A program made the translations under genes and the position numbers. Source: Bryopsis sp. KO-2023 (Eukaryota; Chlorophyta; Ulvophyceae; Bryopsidales; Bryopsidaceae). Taken from it: a DNA stretch of 64,000 nt. Shown piece by piece: positions 37,166 through 47,300 of the stretch (within the stretch, counting starts at the first letter, position 1; each line of letters begins with the position of its first letter). Location of the stretch: contig BSYQ01000005.1 of NCBI GenBank assembly GCA_030272585.1, forward strand, positions 2,790,001 through 2,854,000, given 5' to 3'. The notes under the pieces were generated by a model that had not been told where the DNA came from, did not search any database, and saw only the letters and a program-made list of their open reading frames with translations.

Positions 37166-40100
37166 CGACGCAAACGTCGTAAGCGAAACAGAGTTCGTAG
37201 GCGGCGTAGGAAGCATAGATCAAAAGTAGGTGCCTCGAAAAAGGTTAAAAGTACTCACAGCGGAAAACCTGAGGAGCGGACTAGTACACCGCGTGAAGAG
37301 AGAACAGAGACACTCTCCACATCTACCCAATCGGCACATGACAACTGCGATTGGAAAAATGAACAGAAGGAAAGCACACCGGATGAGATGGACGCGCCTC
37401 ATGCGTCATCTACATCTCTTCCCTCTGTTAGTGAATCTGTGGGCTCATTGGAGTCGCAGAGTAGTCTACAGGAGTCCCTGCCTGCAGACGTAGACGATAG
37501 TGGGTCAGAAACAACCCAGCGGTCTACCACAGAGCGAGTTAATGTGTCAGAAGTTCGATCAACTTCGTCAACCAAGGGTGACACATGCCCTCTGTTAAAA
37601 ATTCAAGAAGTGCCTGTGAGAGGGTACGAAGTAAAAGCACGGATCAAGACCACGGACCTTTATGCATTCATTGATTGTGGAAGTACCGCAAACTATATCA
37701 ATGACAAGGTAGCGCGTGATCTCGGGTTGTCGATTACACCAAGCTCAAAGAGAGCAATGTTGGCAAACGGAGATATTAAAGAACTGGCTGGCAGCTGTAA
37801 CAACCTCCGAATAAAGATAGGAGGGCTGAAGTGCAAAATGAAAGCGGATCTGTTCCCAGACCTTGGTTATGACCTAATATTGGGCATGCCTTGGTTGCAG
37901 AAAGAAAACCCCCGCATAGACTTTCAGCAGAATGAGATTTCAGTTTGCAAAAACAGCCAAGTGTTTCATCTCCCGTTGCGTCATCCAACCCAAGAGAGTA
38001 TGGAACCTGAACGAAAAGTACAGTCGATACTGCAAGAAGTGCCAGTGACTGAGTGTTCAGCTAAACGAATGATGCGTCATCTCAAAACAGAGACAGCATT
38101 CATGGTTGTAGTGCAAGAGTCTGAAGAGAAAGCTTTAGGCCAACATGAATTGCCTGACGCAATAGAGCGAACACAGCCATTCAACACTGAGGATGAGATT
38201 GGCAAACTTATGCGTTCAGACACCCCTGCCGAAATTAAAAAGGTGGTGGAAACACACCGTGGTGTGTTCCCTCGTGATTTACCCCCAGGGATCCCTCCGA
38301 AGAGAAAAGGTCATGAGTTTAAGATAGACCTGGAGGATCCAACACCTATCCATCGTCCAATATACAAGCTTTCACCAGCAGAGCTGGATGAAGTGAAAGC
38401 ACAAGTGGACTACCTTCTGGAACAGAAGAAAATCAAACCATCCGAGTCCCCTTGGGGCGCGCCAATCCTATTTGTACCGAAAAAGGATGGAGGCTTAAGG
38501 ATGTGTGTGGATTACAGGTGGATCAATAAGGTGACGGTGAAAAACCGATATCCTTTACCCCTGCCAGAAGAATTGATGGATAGAGTGTTCAAAGCCAAAG
38601 TGTTCTCAAAGTTAGATCTGCGATCAGGCTACTGGCAATTTCCAGTAAGGCCATCTGATACAGATAAAACAGCGTTCCGCACGAGATACGGTCACTTTGA
38701 GTTTTTGGTAGCGCCTTTTGGGCTAACCAATTGCCCAGCGCAATTCCAAACTCTAGTGCAAGACCTACTCACAGAGTTTTTAGATGATTTTGTTGTTGTC
38801 TTTATTGATGACATACTCATCTTCTCTGAAAACATGGAACAGCATGCTGAACACTTAGAGAAAGTCCTGGCGCGACTAGCAGAATATCAGCTTTTTGCTA
38901 AGGCAAGTAAAAGTGAGCTGGCTGTCGCAACAGTAGACTATCTTGGCTACCGCATTAGCGGAAGTGGGTTAGAACCACAGGAACAAAAAGTGAAGGCAGT
39001 GAAGGAGTGGAAGGAACTACAGAGTGTTAGCGATGTACGTAGTTTCCTTGGAATGGTTTCATATTACAGGAAATTCATTCCCCAGTTTGCACATGTTGCT
39101 GGACCACTCCATGACTTAGTGAAAAAAGACCATCCCTGGAGATGGGGACAGGTTGAGCGTGGCGCATTCAATGAACTGAAAAAGCGTCTAAGTCAAGCTC
39201 CCGTCCTTATTTTTCCAGATGCGTCACTGCCTTACACTGTGATCACTGATGCGTCGAATGAGGCCATCGGTGCCGTGTTAACACAGGATCACGGAGAGGG
39301 GCTACAGCCAATAGCTTACCTCTCACGTAGATTCAAGCCTGCCGAGCTTAACTATGCACCATACGACAAAGAGTTGTGTGCAATATGTTATGCGATGGTG
39401 CAGTGGAGACATTATCTAGAAGGTTGTGCGGGTGGAGTAACAGTGTTCACTGACCACCAACCTCTGACGCATATTCTGTCGCAGAGGAACCTTTCTAGAA
39501 CCCAAGCAAGATGGCTTGAGGCGGGGTACCTGACTTCGATCAACCCCAAGATCTCCTATATCAAAGGCAAGGCTAATGTGTTAGCAGATGCTCTCTCCCG
39601 CAGTGTTCCTAAGCCCGTGGAAACTGCGATGAACATTTCCACTTGGCAAGTGCATCAAGCAAGCCAAGACGAGTGGAAACAAGCCCTCCAAGCTGATAAC
39701 TCCTTGGTGAAGATATTGCGGAAGCTTGAGAGTGGCGAGGAAGTTGAAGGATATTTCCTCAGAGAGGGAATACTCTGGACGGTCCCAAAGAGAGGATTAG
39801 TCGAGAAAGTGGTGGTTCCTAAAGGCCAGCGCAATAAGATTATGAAGGAGTGCCATGAGACACCTTCAGCAGGCCATACAGGACCAGCGCGAACAGGAGA
39901 AATCCTAGCGCGGCGATATTGGTGGAAGGGGTGGATGAATGAGTTGAAGGCATTTGTGCGCGAATGCCCTGTGTGCCAACAAATAAAGGCTGACACACAG
40001 AAGCCTATGGGCTTACTTCAACCCCTGCCAATACCTGAGCGGAAGTGGGAGCAAATTACCACTGACTTGGTGACAGATCTACCAGCATCCAATGGGTTTA

Positions 40101-41128
40101 CTGCTGTAGCTGTCTTTGTCGATAGACTTACCAAGTTTGTGCATTTCGCCCCATGTACTAAAGAGATTACCGCTGCAGGATACGCCCAACTTTTTATCGA
40201 ACATGTTTACCGCAACCATGGCCTACCTAAAGTGATTGTGTCTGATAGAGACCCTCGCTTTACCAGCAAGTTCTGGCAGACGCTTTTTAAAGCTCTGGGT
40301 ACAGAGATTCGTATGAGTACAGCTTACCACCCTCAGACAGATGGGCAGAGTGAGGTTACCATACGTACCTTGGAAAATTTCCTGAGGCCATATGCTGAGA
40401 GGTATCCCCATAAGTGGGTTGAGTATTTACCTACAGCAGAGTTTGCAGCAAACAATGCAGTGAATGTGAGTACAGGGTTCGCACCTGCATACTTGATGTA
40501 TGGGTACCATCCAGAAACACCAAACATTGGTGGGACGGCAACACAATTGCAAGTGGAAGCAGTTAAGACAATGGTAGCACGGATGGCACAGGACTTAGAT
40601 ACCGCAAAAGCATATTACTCTCGAGCACAACACAGAATGTGTGTGAGTGCAAACAAGAAGAGGAAAGATATTGCTTTTGAGAAAGGGGATAAAGTCCTGA
40701 TAAAAAGCCGTTTTATTCCGTTGGCTGCTTTGAACAAAGTGAGTCCAAAACTGCGCCGTCGATTTGTGGGTCCCTTTGAAATTGTGGAGAAAATATCAAA
40801 GGTGGCTTACAGAGTTCAACTTCCGGAAACATGGCTCATTCACCCAGTGTTTCATGTTTCTAAGTTCAAGCGTTATCACGCCTCGAGTGATAACAGCAGG
40901 CAGATACAACCTCCAGAAGGAGAGTTGATTGGTAGCGAAGTAGAGTATGAGGTCGAAAATATCCTAAGGGCTAGAGGTAAACGCAATCGTGAATACCTAG
41001 TGCTGTGGAAAGGATACGATCTACTTGACGCTACTTGGGAACCTGAAGCTAATCTGGTTAACGCACCAGATATACTTCGCGCATTTAAAGAGAAAGAAAG
41101 AAAAGAGTTGCAGAAAGGAAGAGAATAG
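37127..41128 (+). CDS. pol: G1 Pol: protease, RT, RNase H, integrase, chromodomain
   Basis: Reached by -1 shift from gag. The first in-frame ATG is 37388, used for numbering. Aspartic protease with FIDCGS (Asp 96, Cys in place of the usual Thr/Ser). Reverse transcriptase with LDLRSGYW and FIDDILIF (Asp 474-475). RNase H with VITDASNEAIGAVL. Integrase with an H-H-C-C zinc domain, TDLVTDL, SDRDPRF (Asp 953) and TDGQSEVTIRTLE. C-terminal chromodomain (~1185-1240) with YLVLWKGYDLLDATWEP, which marks the chromovirus lineage and would steer integration to modified chromatin. No stop or frameshift interrupts it. Confidence 0.96.
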   Translation: MTARQETASSEPGRRKRRKRNRVRRRRRKHRSKVGASKKVKSTHSGKPEERTSTPREERTETLSTSTQSAHDNCDWKNEQKESTPDEMDAPHASSTSLPSVSESVGSLESQSSLQESLPADVDDSGSETTQRSTTERVNVSEVRSTSSTKGDTCPLLKIQEVPVRGYEVKARIKTTDLYAFIDCGSTANYINDKVARDLGLSITPSSKRAMLANGDIKELAGSCNNLRIKIGGLKCKMKADLFPDLGYDLILGMPWLQKENPRIDFQQNEISVCKNSQVFHLPLRHPTQESMEPERKVQSILQEVPVTECSAKRMMRHLKTETAFMVVVQESEEKALGQHELPDAIERTQPFNTEDEIGKLMRSDTPAEIKKVVETHRGVFPRDLPPGIPPKRKGHEFKIDLEDPTPIHRPIYKLSPAELDEVKAQVDYLLEQKKIKPSESPWGAPILFVPKKDGGLRMCVDYRWINKVTVKNRYPLPLPEELMDRVFKAKVFSKLDLRSGYWQFPVRPSDTDKTAFRTRYGHFEFLVAPFGLTNCPAQFQTLVQDLLTEFLDDFVVVFIDDILIFSENMEQHAEHLEKVLARLAEYQLFAKASKSELAVATVDYLGYRISGSGLEPQEQKVKAVKEWKELQSVSDVRSFLGMVSYYRKFIPQFAHVAGPLHDLVKKDHPWRWGQVERGAFNELKKRLSQAPVLIFPDASLPYTVITDASNEAIGAVLTQDHGEGLQPIAYLSRRFKPAELNYAPYDKELCAICYAMVQWRHYLEGCAGGVTVFTDHQPLTHILSQRNLSRTQARWLEAGYLTSINPKISYIKGKANVLADALSRSVPKPVETAMNISTWQVHQASQDEWKQALQADNSLVKILRKLESGEEVEGYFLREGILWTVPKRGLVEKVVVPKGQRNKIMKECHETPSAGHTGPARTGEILARRYWWKGWMNELKAFVRECPVCQQIKADTQKPMGLLQPLPIPERKWEQITTDLVTDLPASNGFTAVAVFVDRLTKFVHFAPCTKEITAAGYAQLFIEHVYRNHGLPKVIVSDRDPRFTSKFWQTLFKALGTEIRMSTAYHPQTDGQSEVTIRTLENFLRPYAERYPHKWVEYLPTAEFAANNAVNVSTGFAPAYLMYGYHPETPNIGGTATQLQVEAVKTMVARMAQDLDTAKAYYSRAQHRMCVSANKKRKDIAFEKGDKVLIKSRFIPLAALNKVSPKLRRRFVGPFEIVEKISKVAYRVQLPETWLIHPVFHVSKFKRYHASSDNSRQIQPPEGELIGSEVEYEVENILRARGKRNREYLVLWKGYDLLDATWEPEANLVNAPDILRAFKEKERKELQKGRE

Positions 41129-41578
41129 GGAAACAGAGTGTTTGATGGCTAAGGTGGAACTCCTTATTGCAAGGGGGCGCGAAAAAGGATACCTTAGAAA
41201 AACTCTGTCGACTTCCAAACCAACTCTTTATCTTTAATGCGTTAGGTGCCTAAGTTATTTGGCTGGCGCAGTAAGTGTAGCTTCAGTAGTACTTTAGAAA
41301 CCGGGCAAACGATGTCACATTCGAGATAGTGTGGTTGTTCCGAGAAAACCCCTATCAAGTGACGTGTTGAGGTGGTCTTGACGAGACTCCAACCGAGCGA
41401 AACGTTGGTGTCTCACCCCAATAACCCAACGAGGAAAGTGTACGAGTCACCCAGCCTTATAAGCGCAGCCCTCGAACCATTTTGCCCTAGTGTTTGTGTG
41501 AACGGAGCGAGCTCCTGAGTGAAAAAGAGTCTAAAGACGCACAAACCGTTGTTTATATCTTTCTTTCCGACAAACATA
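41129..41578 (+). other. G1 pol-ORF3 intergenic region
   Basis: 450 bp with no convincing ORF. It may hold a promoter or splice acceptor for the downstream ORF. Confidence 0.4.
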
Positions 41579-42505
41579 ATGGCTGCCGACACACCCGCCG
41601 CAATTATTGCGAGATTGGAAGCGGAAGTAGCTCAAAAAGAAGAGGAGCTGCAGCACTTTACGTCGACCGCAGAGGAAGTGCTGCAGAACAATGAGGCCTT
41701 AACCCGGCAGCTCGCAGAGTTGAGTGACCGGACGAAAGCAGCTGAGGCTGCGAAGGAGGCAGCGGAGAAAGCCAAGGAAAAGGCGGAGGCGGAAAAGAAA
41801 GAAGCAGAGGACAAGACCAAGGTCTTGGAAGAAAAATTGGAAGCCATGAAGCTGAAAAAGCAAAGGTTCCAATCTCACATGATGGCTAACCATCGTGAGA
41901 ACGACCTCCGTAAACAAGCTCTCGGGGGAATGGTGGATCGATTTACCGCGGTAGAGGAAACGCTGCAGCAAGCTGTAGCAACCGCGTGGAGTGCAGCAGC
42001 CAACAACCTTAAGAAGGAATTGGCAGAACAAGAGCTGCAGATCGATTTGCTGGGAGAATCCCTCAGAGACGGCTCTGAAAAACTTCAAGTGCAGAGCGAA
42101 ACAACGGACAAGATGCTGCGTTTGAACCCGGCGGTACCAGCACCACGGGTACGCGAAGAACTGGATCGCCAAGTCCAAGTTCTGTTGTCAAACGCAACAC
42201 TTGATCTGGAACCGTCCAAGGACGATGATGCGGGAGGCTCAAGCAAGGGCAAGGGGAAAGGGAAAAACAAACGCCCAAGCTCGCCGTGTAGGGATGAAGA
42301 TCCACACGGAAAGAGAAGGCGAGAGGACGGTGACGATGAAGGTGGTGAGCCACCGAGGGATCGTATGCCTGGAGATGCAGCAAGAGCCAACTTGTTACTC
42401 AAGTTAAAGGCTGCCGCATTAAAGACTCCAGCACCCTCACAACCAGCACCAACAGTTCAGACTCCCGGAGATGAGTCTCCTTTTTGCGGGGGGGGCGTAT
42501 GTTAG
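41579..42505 (+). CDS. G1 extra 3' ORF, coiled-coil protein
   Basis: 308 residues from ATG 41579 (MAADTPAAII). The frame is open further upstream but this is the best start. Residues ~8-100 are a heptad-rich, Glu/Lys/Ala coiled coil. A middle helical part and a basic tail follow (SSKGKGKGKNKRP, KRRRED), possibly a nuclear signal. There is no signal peptide or membrane segment, so it is not an envelope protein despite its position. The stop falls six bases inside the 3' LTR. Function unknown. It could act as an RNA/DNA-binding or silencing-modulating accessory factor. Confidence 0.7.
   Translation: MAADTPAAIIARLEAEVAQKEEELQHFTSTAEEVLQNNEALTRQLAELSDRTKAAEAAKEAAEKAKEKAEAEKKEAEDKTKVLEEKLEAMKLKKQRFQSHMMANHRENDLRKQALGGMVDRFTAVEETLQQAVATAWSAAANNLKKELAEQELQIDLLGESLRDGSEKLQVQSETTDKMLRLNPAVPAPRVREELDRQVQVLLSNATLDLEPSKDDDAGGSSKGKGKGKNKRPSSPCRDEDPHGKRRREDGDDEGGEPPRDRMPGDAARANLLLKLKAAALKTPAPSQPAPTVQTPGDESPFCGGGVC
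42485..42499 (+). other. G1 polypurine tract
   Basis: A G-run ending GCGTA directly before the 3' LTR, in the expected place for plus-strand priming. The purine run is short and mostly G. Confidence 0.5.
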
Positions 42506-42922
42506 TCTTTTAGCGCTATACGAGGTAGTTTGGGATAGAGCCGAGGGTGGCTGACGCATGTGGGTTCACGAGTAAGACAGATTAGACCCAGAGTTTGGGG
42601 CATGCGTCAGCGTACTACACTTAGGGGTACTTAAGAGGCCCACTCGTTGTTTTGATACTCATAGTTACTTTGTAAGAACTCGGGATTCGTGGGATTGGTG
42701 TGTTCCCGCTTGTGTGTGTGTTTGTGTGTGTGTGTGTGTTAAGTGTTTGCCTGACGCAATCACTTCCCAACCCAAGTGCTCTAGTAGCGTTCACAACCGC
42801 GCTAGCTAGAGAGTTGTCTAAAGCAACAAACCCCACAAGTATACTTGCGTTAGCCAGCAAGTTATCACGAATCCAACCAACACAGCCGACCACTATTGCG
42901 TCACCCACAAGCTTCACTATCA
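42500..42922 (+). repeat. G1 3' LTR
   Basis: 423 bp, identical by eye to 33911-34333. Followed by the GCTGG duplication. Confidence 0.95.
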
Positions 42923-43768
42923 GCTGGGGCAGCCAGCAGGGGAATAGTCTCGAGGAGGGTCGCCACCAGGGGTGTCCAGAGGTGGGGATCGGAGAGCTCT
43001 GCAGCTTGGTTCATAACATGTCGGTAGAGAGGAAAAAACGCCCACCAAAAATCCCTTATTGCTGAATCCGACCAATCCAAACGCCTGTTGGTTTGATAGG
43101 GTGCTGGAGCAGTTGAATGTCGGAGGAGGAAATCAGGGGATGTAGCCAATGTGAGGTGGAGGGCCGCATGGTCCGATTCAGGAACAAATGGAGAGACCGA
43201 GAACCGAATAGAGAACGGGGATACCATGTTTCGGAGAGACCACCACAGGGGGGAGAGAATGACCAGATCCAGGGTCCGAAATCCGTAGTGATCCATGAAT
43301 GTGAACCTGCCCTCTTCGTCTCCTGCCAGCCGTCCATTCCCAGCAGCCAAGCCTCCCAGGTGTAGAAATTCCAGTATTGCCTTCGTATGCCGATTTGTGC
43401 TCTGATCCTCTCGTGCTTGAACTTGTGGAACGAAATTGCCTCCCCAGTAGAACCTGTCTTGCATGCCCAGTCGAGCATTAAAATCCCCAATAAAAGTGAC
43501 TGCCTGTGATGAAAAACTCGGGTAGTGATCCAGTAACCCTTCCCAAATATCCCGTGAATAATCAGAACTCCCAGCATGGGGAATATAAACGAAAACAATC
43601 ACACCAAAATCCAGTCCCCTCTTTTTCACCCGAACCCAAACCAGAAAATCATTCGAAATGTGCTGATAAACGTGAACCTGTAAATCAGGCTTCCAAAAAA
43701 CCCCCTGAATGTGTTTGCAAATGAAAGAGCCCATTGATCCCACTTCAAAATCAAAATTTGTACCCAGT
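42923..43768 (-). CDS. LINE-2 ORF2, endonuclease part (between G1 and G2)
   Basis: Minus-strand frame carrying most of an APE-type endonuclease/exonuclease/phosphatase domain: VFVYIPHAGS, FIGDFNARLG, LDLVILS and SDHAALHLTL, in the order known for L1-type endonucleases. The N-terminal end continues beyond G2 at 56185. The C-terminal side joins reverse transcriptase at 33910 beyond G1. This enzyme nicks the target and is expected to set the tRNA-Ile specificity. Confidence 0.88.
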
Positions 43769-44297
43769 TGTAACCCCAAACCACGTCGCCTCCACCGATT
43801 TCGTCACACTGGCCAAGGCCAGAGTGCTATCGGGTAGAGGAGGGGTAGTTAGGACAGTCCAGCCACAGTCTGGAAGTAGCAGTCCAGCTGCGGAAATGAC
43901 TAGGTTGGACGGTCCTAGGGGTAGAGACTAAGGGAAGGGATTGAGGGAGGTTAGGAAGATCAGCTAGGCTTGATAGGTTAGGTAGTCCCCATCAGTAGGT
44001 GGGATCCTAGGTGATCAGTGGGACTAGGGTGAGTCAGGCGGCAGCCTATTTAATGGCTGATCTTAGGTTATTGGACATTCTGGGTGAGGCTTTGGAGTTT
44101 GTTCGAGTGGGGACCTTTTGATTTGGTGTAAGAAGGCTTTTTGTGAAAGAGTCCCAAGTAAAGTGCCTAAGAAAGGCCGTGTGATCAAGATCAGAGGGGC
44201 TGTCCCCGCTTCCGCCATTCCAGTTCTGCAGAAACGCCACCACCACCCTTAAGTACGGCTGCAGGGGTGACCCCAGCGGTCAAGGTTACCCTATTTG
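43769..44297 (+). repeat. G2 5' LTR
   Basis: About 529 bp. Identical by eye to the right LTR up to TTACCCTA. The last ~13 bases differ from the right LTR, so the exact inner boundary is uncertain. Confidence 0.8.
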
Positions 44298-44310
44298 TTG
44301 GTTTCGGAGC
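44298..44310 (+). other. G2 primer-binding site
   Basis: TTGGTTTCGGAGC, the same 13-base word as in G1, next to the LTR end. Confidence 0.65.
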
Positions 44311-44330
44311 CAGGGTGCGCACACTTTTGA

Positions 44331-47300
44331 GCTGTGCTGCAGCAGGCGTGCTACACATTCTGGAAAAACGTGCAGGAAGGCAGTCTGGACGATCAGGAGT
44401 TAAAGGCGGCTGGCTTTCGCCTGCGCCTATACCATTGGCAGGAACGGGAACAGGTTGCAGAGGAAGTAGCTTATAGACCACCCCTGACAATACACCCTGA
44501 GTTTATCGGACCCATACCTGCCATATTTGAGGACGACCCGAGACAGAGCGCGTGATCACGAGGTCTCACGGCTGTTCTGGGGAGAGCACGAGGCAGCACG
44601 GCTGGGTACAGAGCGAGTGGAAGAACGGGTATCGGAGGAACTGCGAAAAGCCGAGCAGCAGTGGAAAACGAAGTTCCTCAAGGGTCTTGAAGACGAGTAC
44701 CACCAAAGAACGGAGGGAGACGCCGAGGGGTCACGCCCAGCAAGCAGAAGTTCCCCAGATCTGAGTGGCGGCGCAGGAGAAGTTGGAGAAGTTGGAGAAC
44801 CTGAGGAAAAACCGGACAGCGAGATCAGTGAAGAGAGCCTTGGTGGCGGCGCGGAGACAGTGCACGACGAGACTGAGCAAGGCAGCGCGAGAGAGCAGCC
44901 CAGGGTTGAGTCGGAGGACGAGGAAAGAGAGAGCCACGAAGACTTTCCCCGTGATTGGGAAGCCGAGGTTGTTGTAGAAGAAGTCGGAGTCGAACCTGTT
45001 GACGAAGGAGCCTCGGAAGGAGATCTTGTTGGAGCCACTGACCAAGAGGAAGCCGAGGTTGTTGTGGAAGAAGTCGAAGTCGAACCTGTTGAAGAAGGAG
45101 CCTCCGAAGGAGATCTTGTTGGAGCCACTGACCAAGAGGAAGCCGAGGTTGTTGTGGAGGAAGTCGGAGTCGAACCTGTTGAAGAAGGAGCCTCTGAAGG
45201 AGATCTTGTTGGAGCCGCCGACCAAGAGGAAGCCGAGGTTGTTGTGGAAGAAGTCGGAGTCGAACCTGTTGAAGAAGGGGCCTCTGAAGGAGATCTTGTT
45301 GGAGCCACTGACCAAGAGGAAGCCGAGGTTGTTGTGGAAGAAGTCGGAGTCGAACCTGTTGAAGAAGGAGCCTCTGAAGGAGATCTTGTTGGAGCCACTG
45401 ACCAAGAGGAAGCCGAGGTTGTTGTGGAAGAAGTCGGAGTCGAACCTGTTGAAGAAGGAGCCTCTGACGGAGATCTTGTTGGAACCACTGACCAAGAGGA
45501 AGCCGAGGTTGTTGTGGAAGAAGTCGGAGTCGAACCTGTTGAAGAAGGAGCCTCTGAAGGAGATCTTGTTGGAACCACTGACCAAGAGGAAGCCGAGGTT
45601 GTTGTGGAAGAAGTCGGAGTCGAACCTGTTGAAGAAGGGGCCTCTGAAGGAGATCTTGTTGGAGCCACTGACCACGAGGAGGCTGAGGTTGTTGAAGAGG
45701 AAATCAGTGTTGAGCCAGACGAGGAAGGAGGAAGTGCGGCCGTTCCAGGGAGTAGCGGAGAGACCAACGGAGTGGGATCAGGCGGAGGAACTGAGTACCA
45801 CAGCGCCGCTAGTTGGGCGGAAGGAAGAGCCTATCGTATCGAGCCAGGGTTTCCAGAGGACCCTTCTGAGCCATCGAGTACCACTTCAGACGAGGAAGAG
45901 TCCCACGAAGGAGAAGGCGAAAGAGAGTCGACCTCCAGTTCTGGGGAAGGATCGTTACCCCCAGATCAGCCCCCGCTGAACCCATTTTTTGCCTTTGACG
46001 ACGAAGGAGAAGGCGGGAGTGGATCATCCTCCAGTGCTGAGGAGGAACCGTTACCGGACCAGCCCCCGCTGAACCCATTTGCCTTTGAGGTTGGACTTCC
46101 CTATCTCCAACCACCAGTCCCACCTGTTCCTCCACCCGTTCCACCTGTACCACCTGGTCCACCACCAGCCCCTCCACCACCTCCTCCACCACCTCCTCCA
46201 CCACACCGAGCAGGCGGAGTCGGTGCCATGGCCCACCCCAGAGGACCTCCAAACAGGTTGATCAACAGTCAGTTAACAGCCTTCACCGGAGCAGAGAAGG
46301 AAGATGTGGCCACCTGGATACGGTCATACGAGATTCTCGCCACAGGCTCAGGGTGGAGTGTACCACCAGCGGTGCCGGACCATGAGGATCAGAGAATCGA
46401 GAGACTCGTCCTGTATACGACGGGGAAAGCGCGATCATGGGTGGACAATTGGACGGCCAGACACCCTACACATGTGGGAGGGCTGCCGAACCCAGAAAGG
46501 ACATGGCAAGAGTTGCAAATGGACATGTTGGCAAGGTTTGGAGTGGCGCCAGCGACGTTGGTGGCCCGTATCTTGGAACGGAAACAAAAGAATGACGAAA
46601 CTGTGGGGGAATACGCTTCTGCACTCTCCCAGATGCAGCAACAACTCAATGCGAGTCGAGCCCCAGGCAGTCCAGCCGTGGCTGACGAACTTCTTCTGCA
46701 ATTGTTTAAGAATGGAGTGCGGGAGGATCTTGCCCCCATCCTGCTGGGTTTTACAGGAGATACCCTGGATGAAGCAGTGGCAAGAGCCAGGCAGATCGAA
46801 GAGAGACAAGTGCGGCCGGGGCCAAAGCGAAAGACAACGATCAACACACTGGAGGAACTGCAGGACCAAGCAGTGATGGAGCCAGTCCTGGCGGAAGTAA
46901 ATATTATGGATCAGCGGGTGAACGAACAAATCGAGAACTTGAGGAAGGAGGTGCGCGAACACCAAACCACTACGGACTCGCGACTCAGAGGGGTGGAGCA
47001 GCATGTGAGAACCTCCGGGCAGCAGTTTGGCGAACTCAAAAGTATGATCTCCACTCTATCCGGAATGGTGGCGGACGTGAGACAGCCTAATGTACCAGAG
47101 CCGGGAAGAGGGAACTATGGAAATACTGGGGGCACTGGAGCAAATCGGATACCTGTCAATGGAGGAAGAGGGCAAGGGGCCTACGGAGGCAATGGCTGGG
47201 GAAATGGAGGAGGCAGAGGACGGGGGACTCGGAACAATGGCAATGGAGGAAGAGGCTGGGGAGGAGGGCGTTATGATGTGAACAAAGTCAGATGCTGGCA

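Larger units (their letters stand above)
33911..42922 (+). mobile_element. G1, chromodomain Ty3/gypsy retrotransposon (complete)
   Basis: 9,012 bp with two 423-bp LTRs that I read as identical, a 5-bp duplication, a PBS, gag, pol in the -1 frame, and an additional ORF between pol and the 3' LTR. All catalytic motifs are present. It interrupts LINE-2 ORF2 between endonuclease and reverse transcriptase. A second, partial copy begins at 63012. Confidence 0.95.

Noticed and set aside
41579-42505. Envelope gene of a retrovirus-like G1
   Set aside because: No signal peptide, transmembrane helix or cysteine pattern. The protein is a soluble coiled coil with a basic tail.
44556-45767. 403-codon Ser/Thr-rich minus frame and 326-codon Lys/Leu-rich plus frame in G2 gag
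   Set aside because: The 90-bp period keeps every frame open. Only the acidic frame continues into capsid, knuckle and protease.
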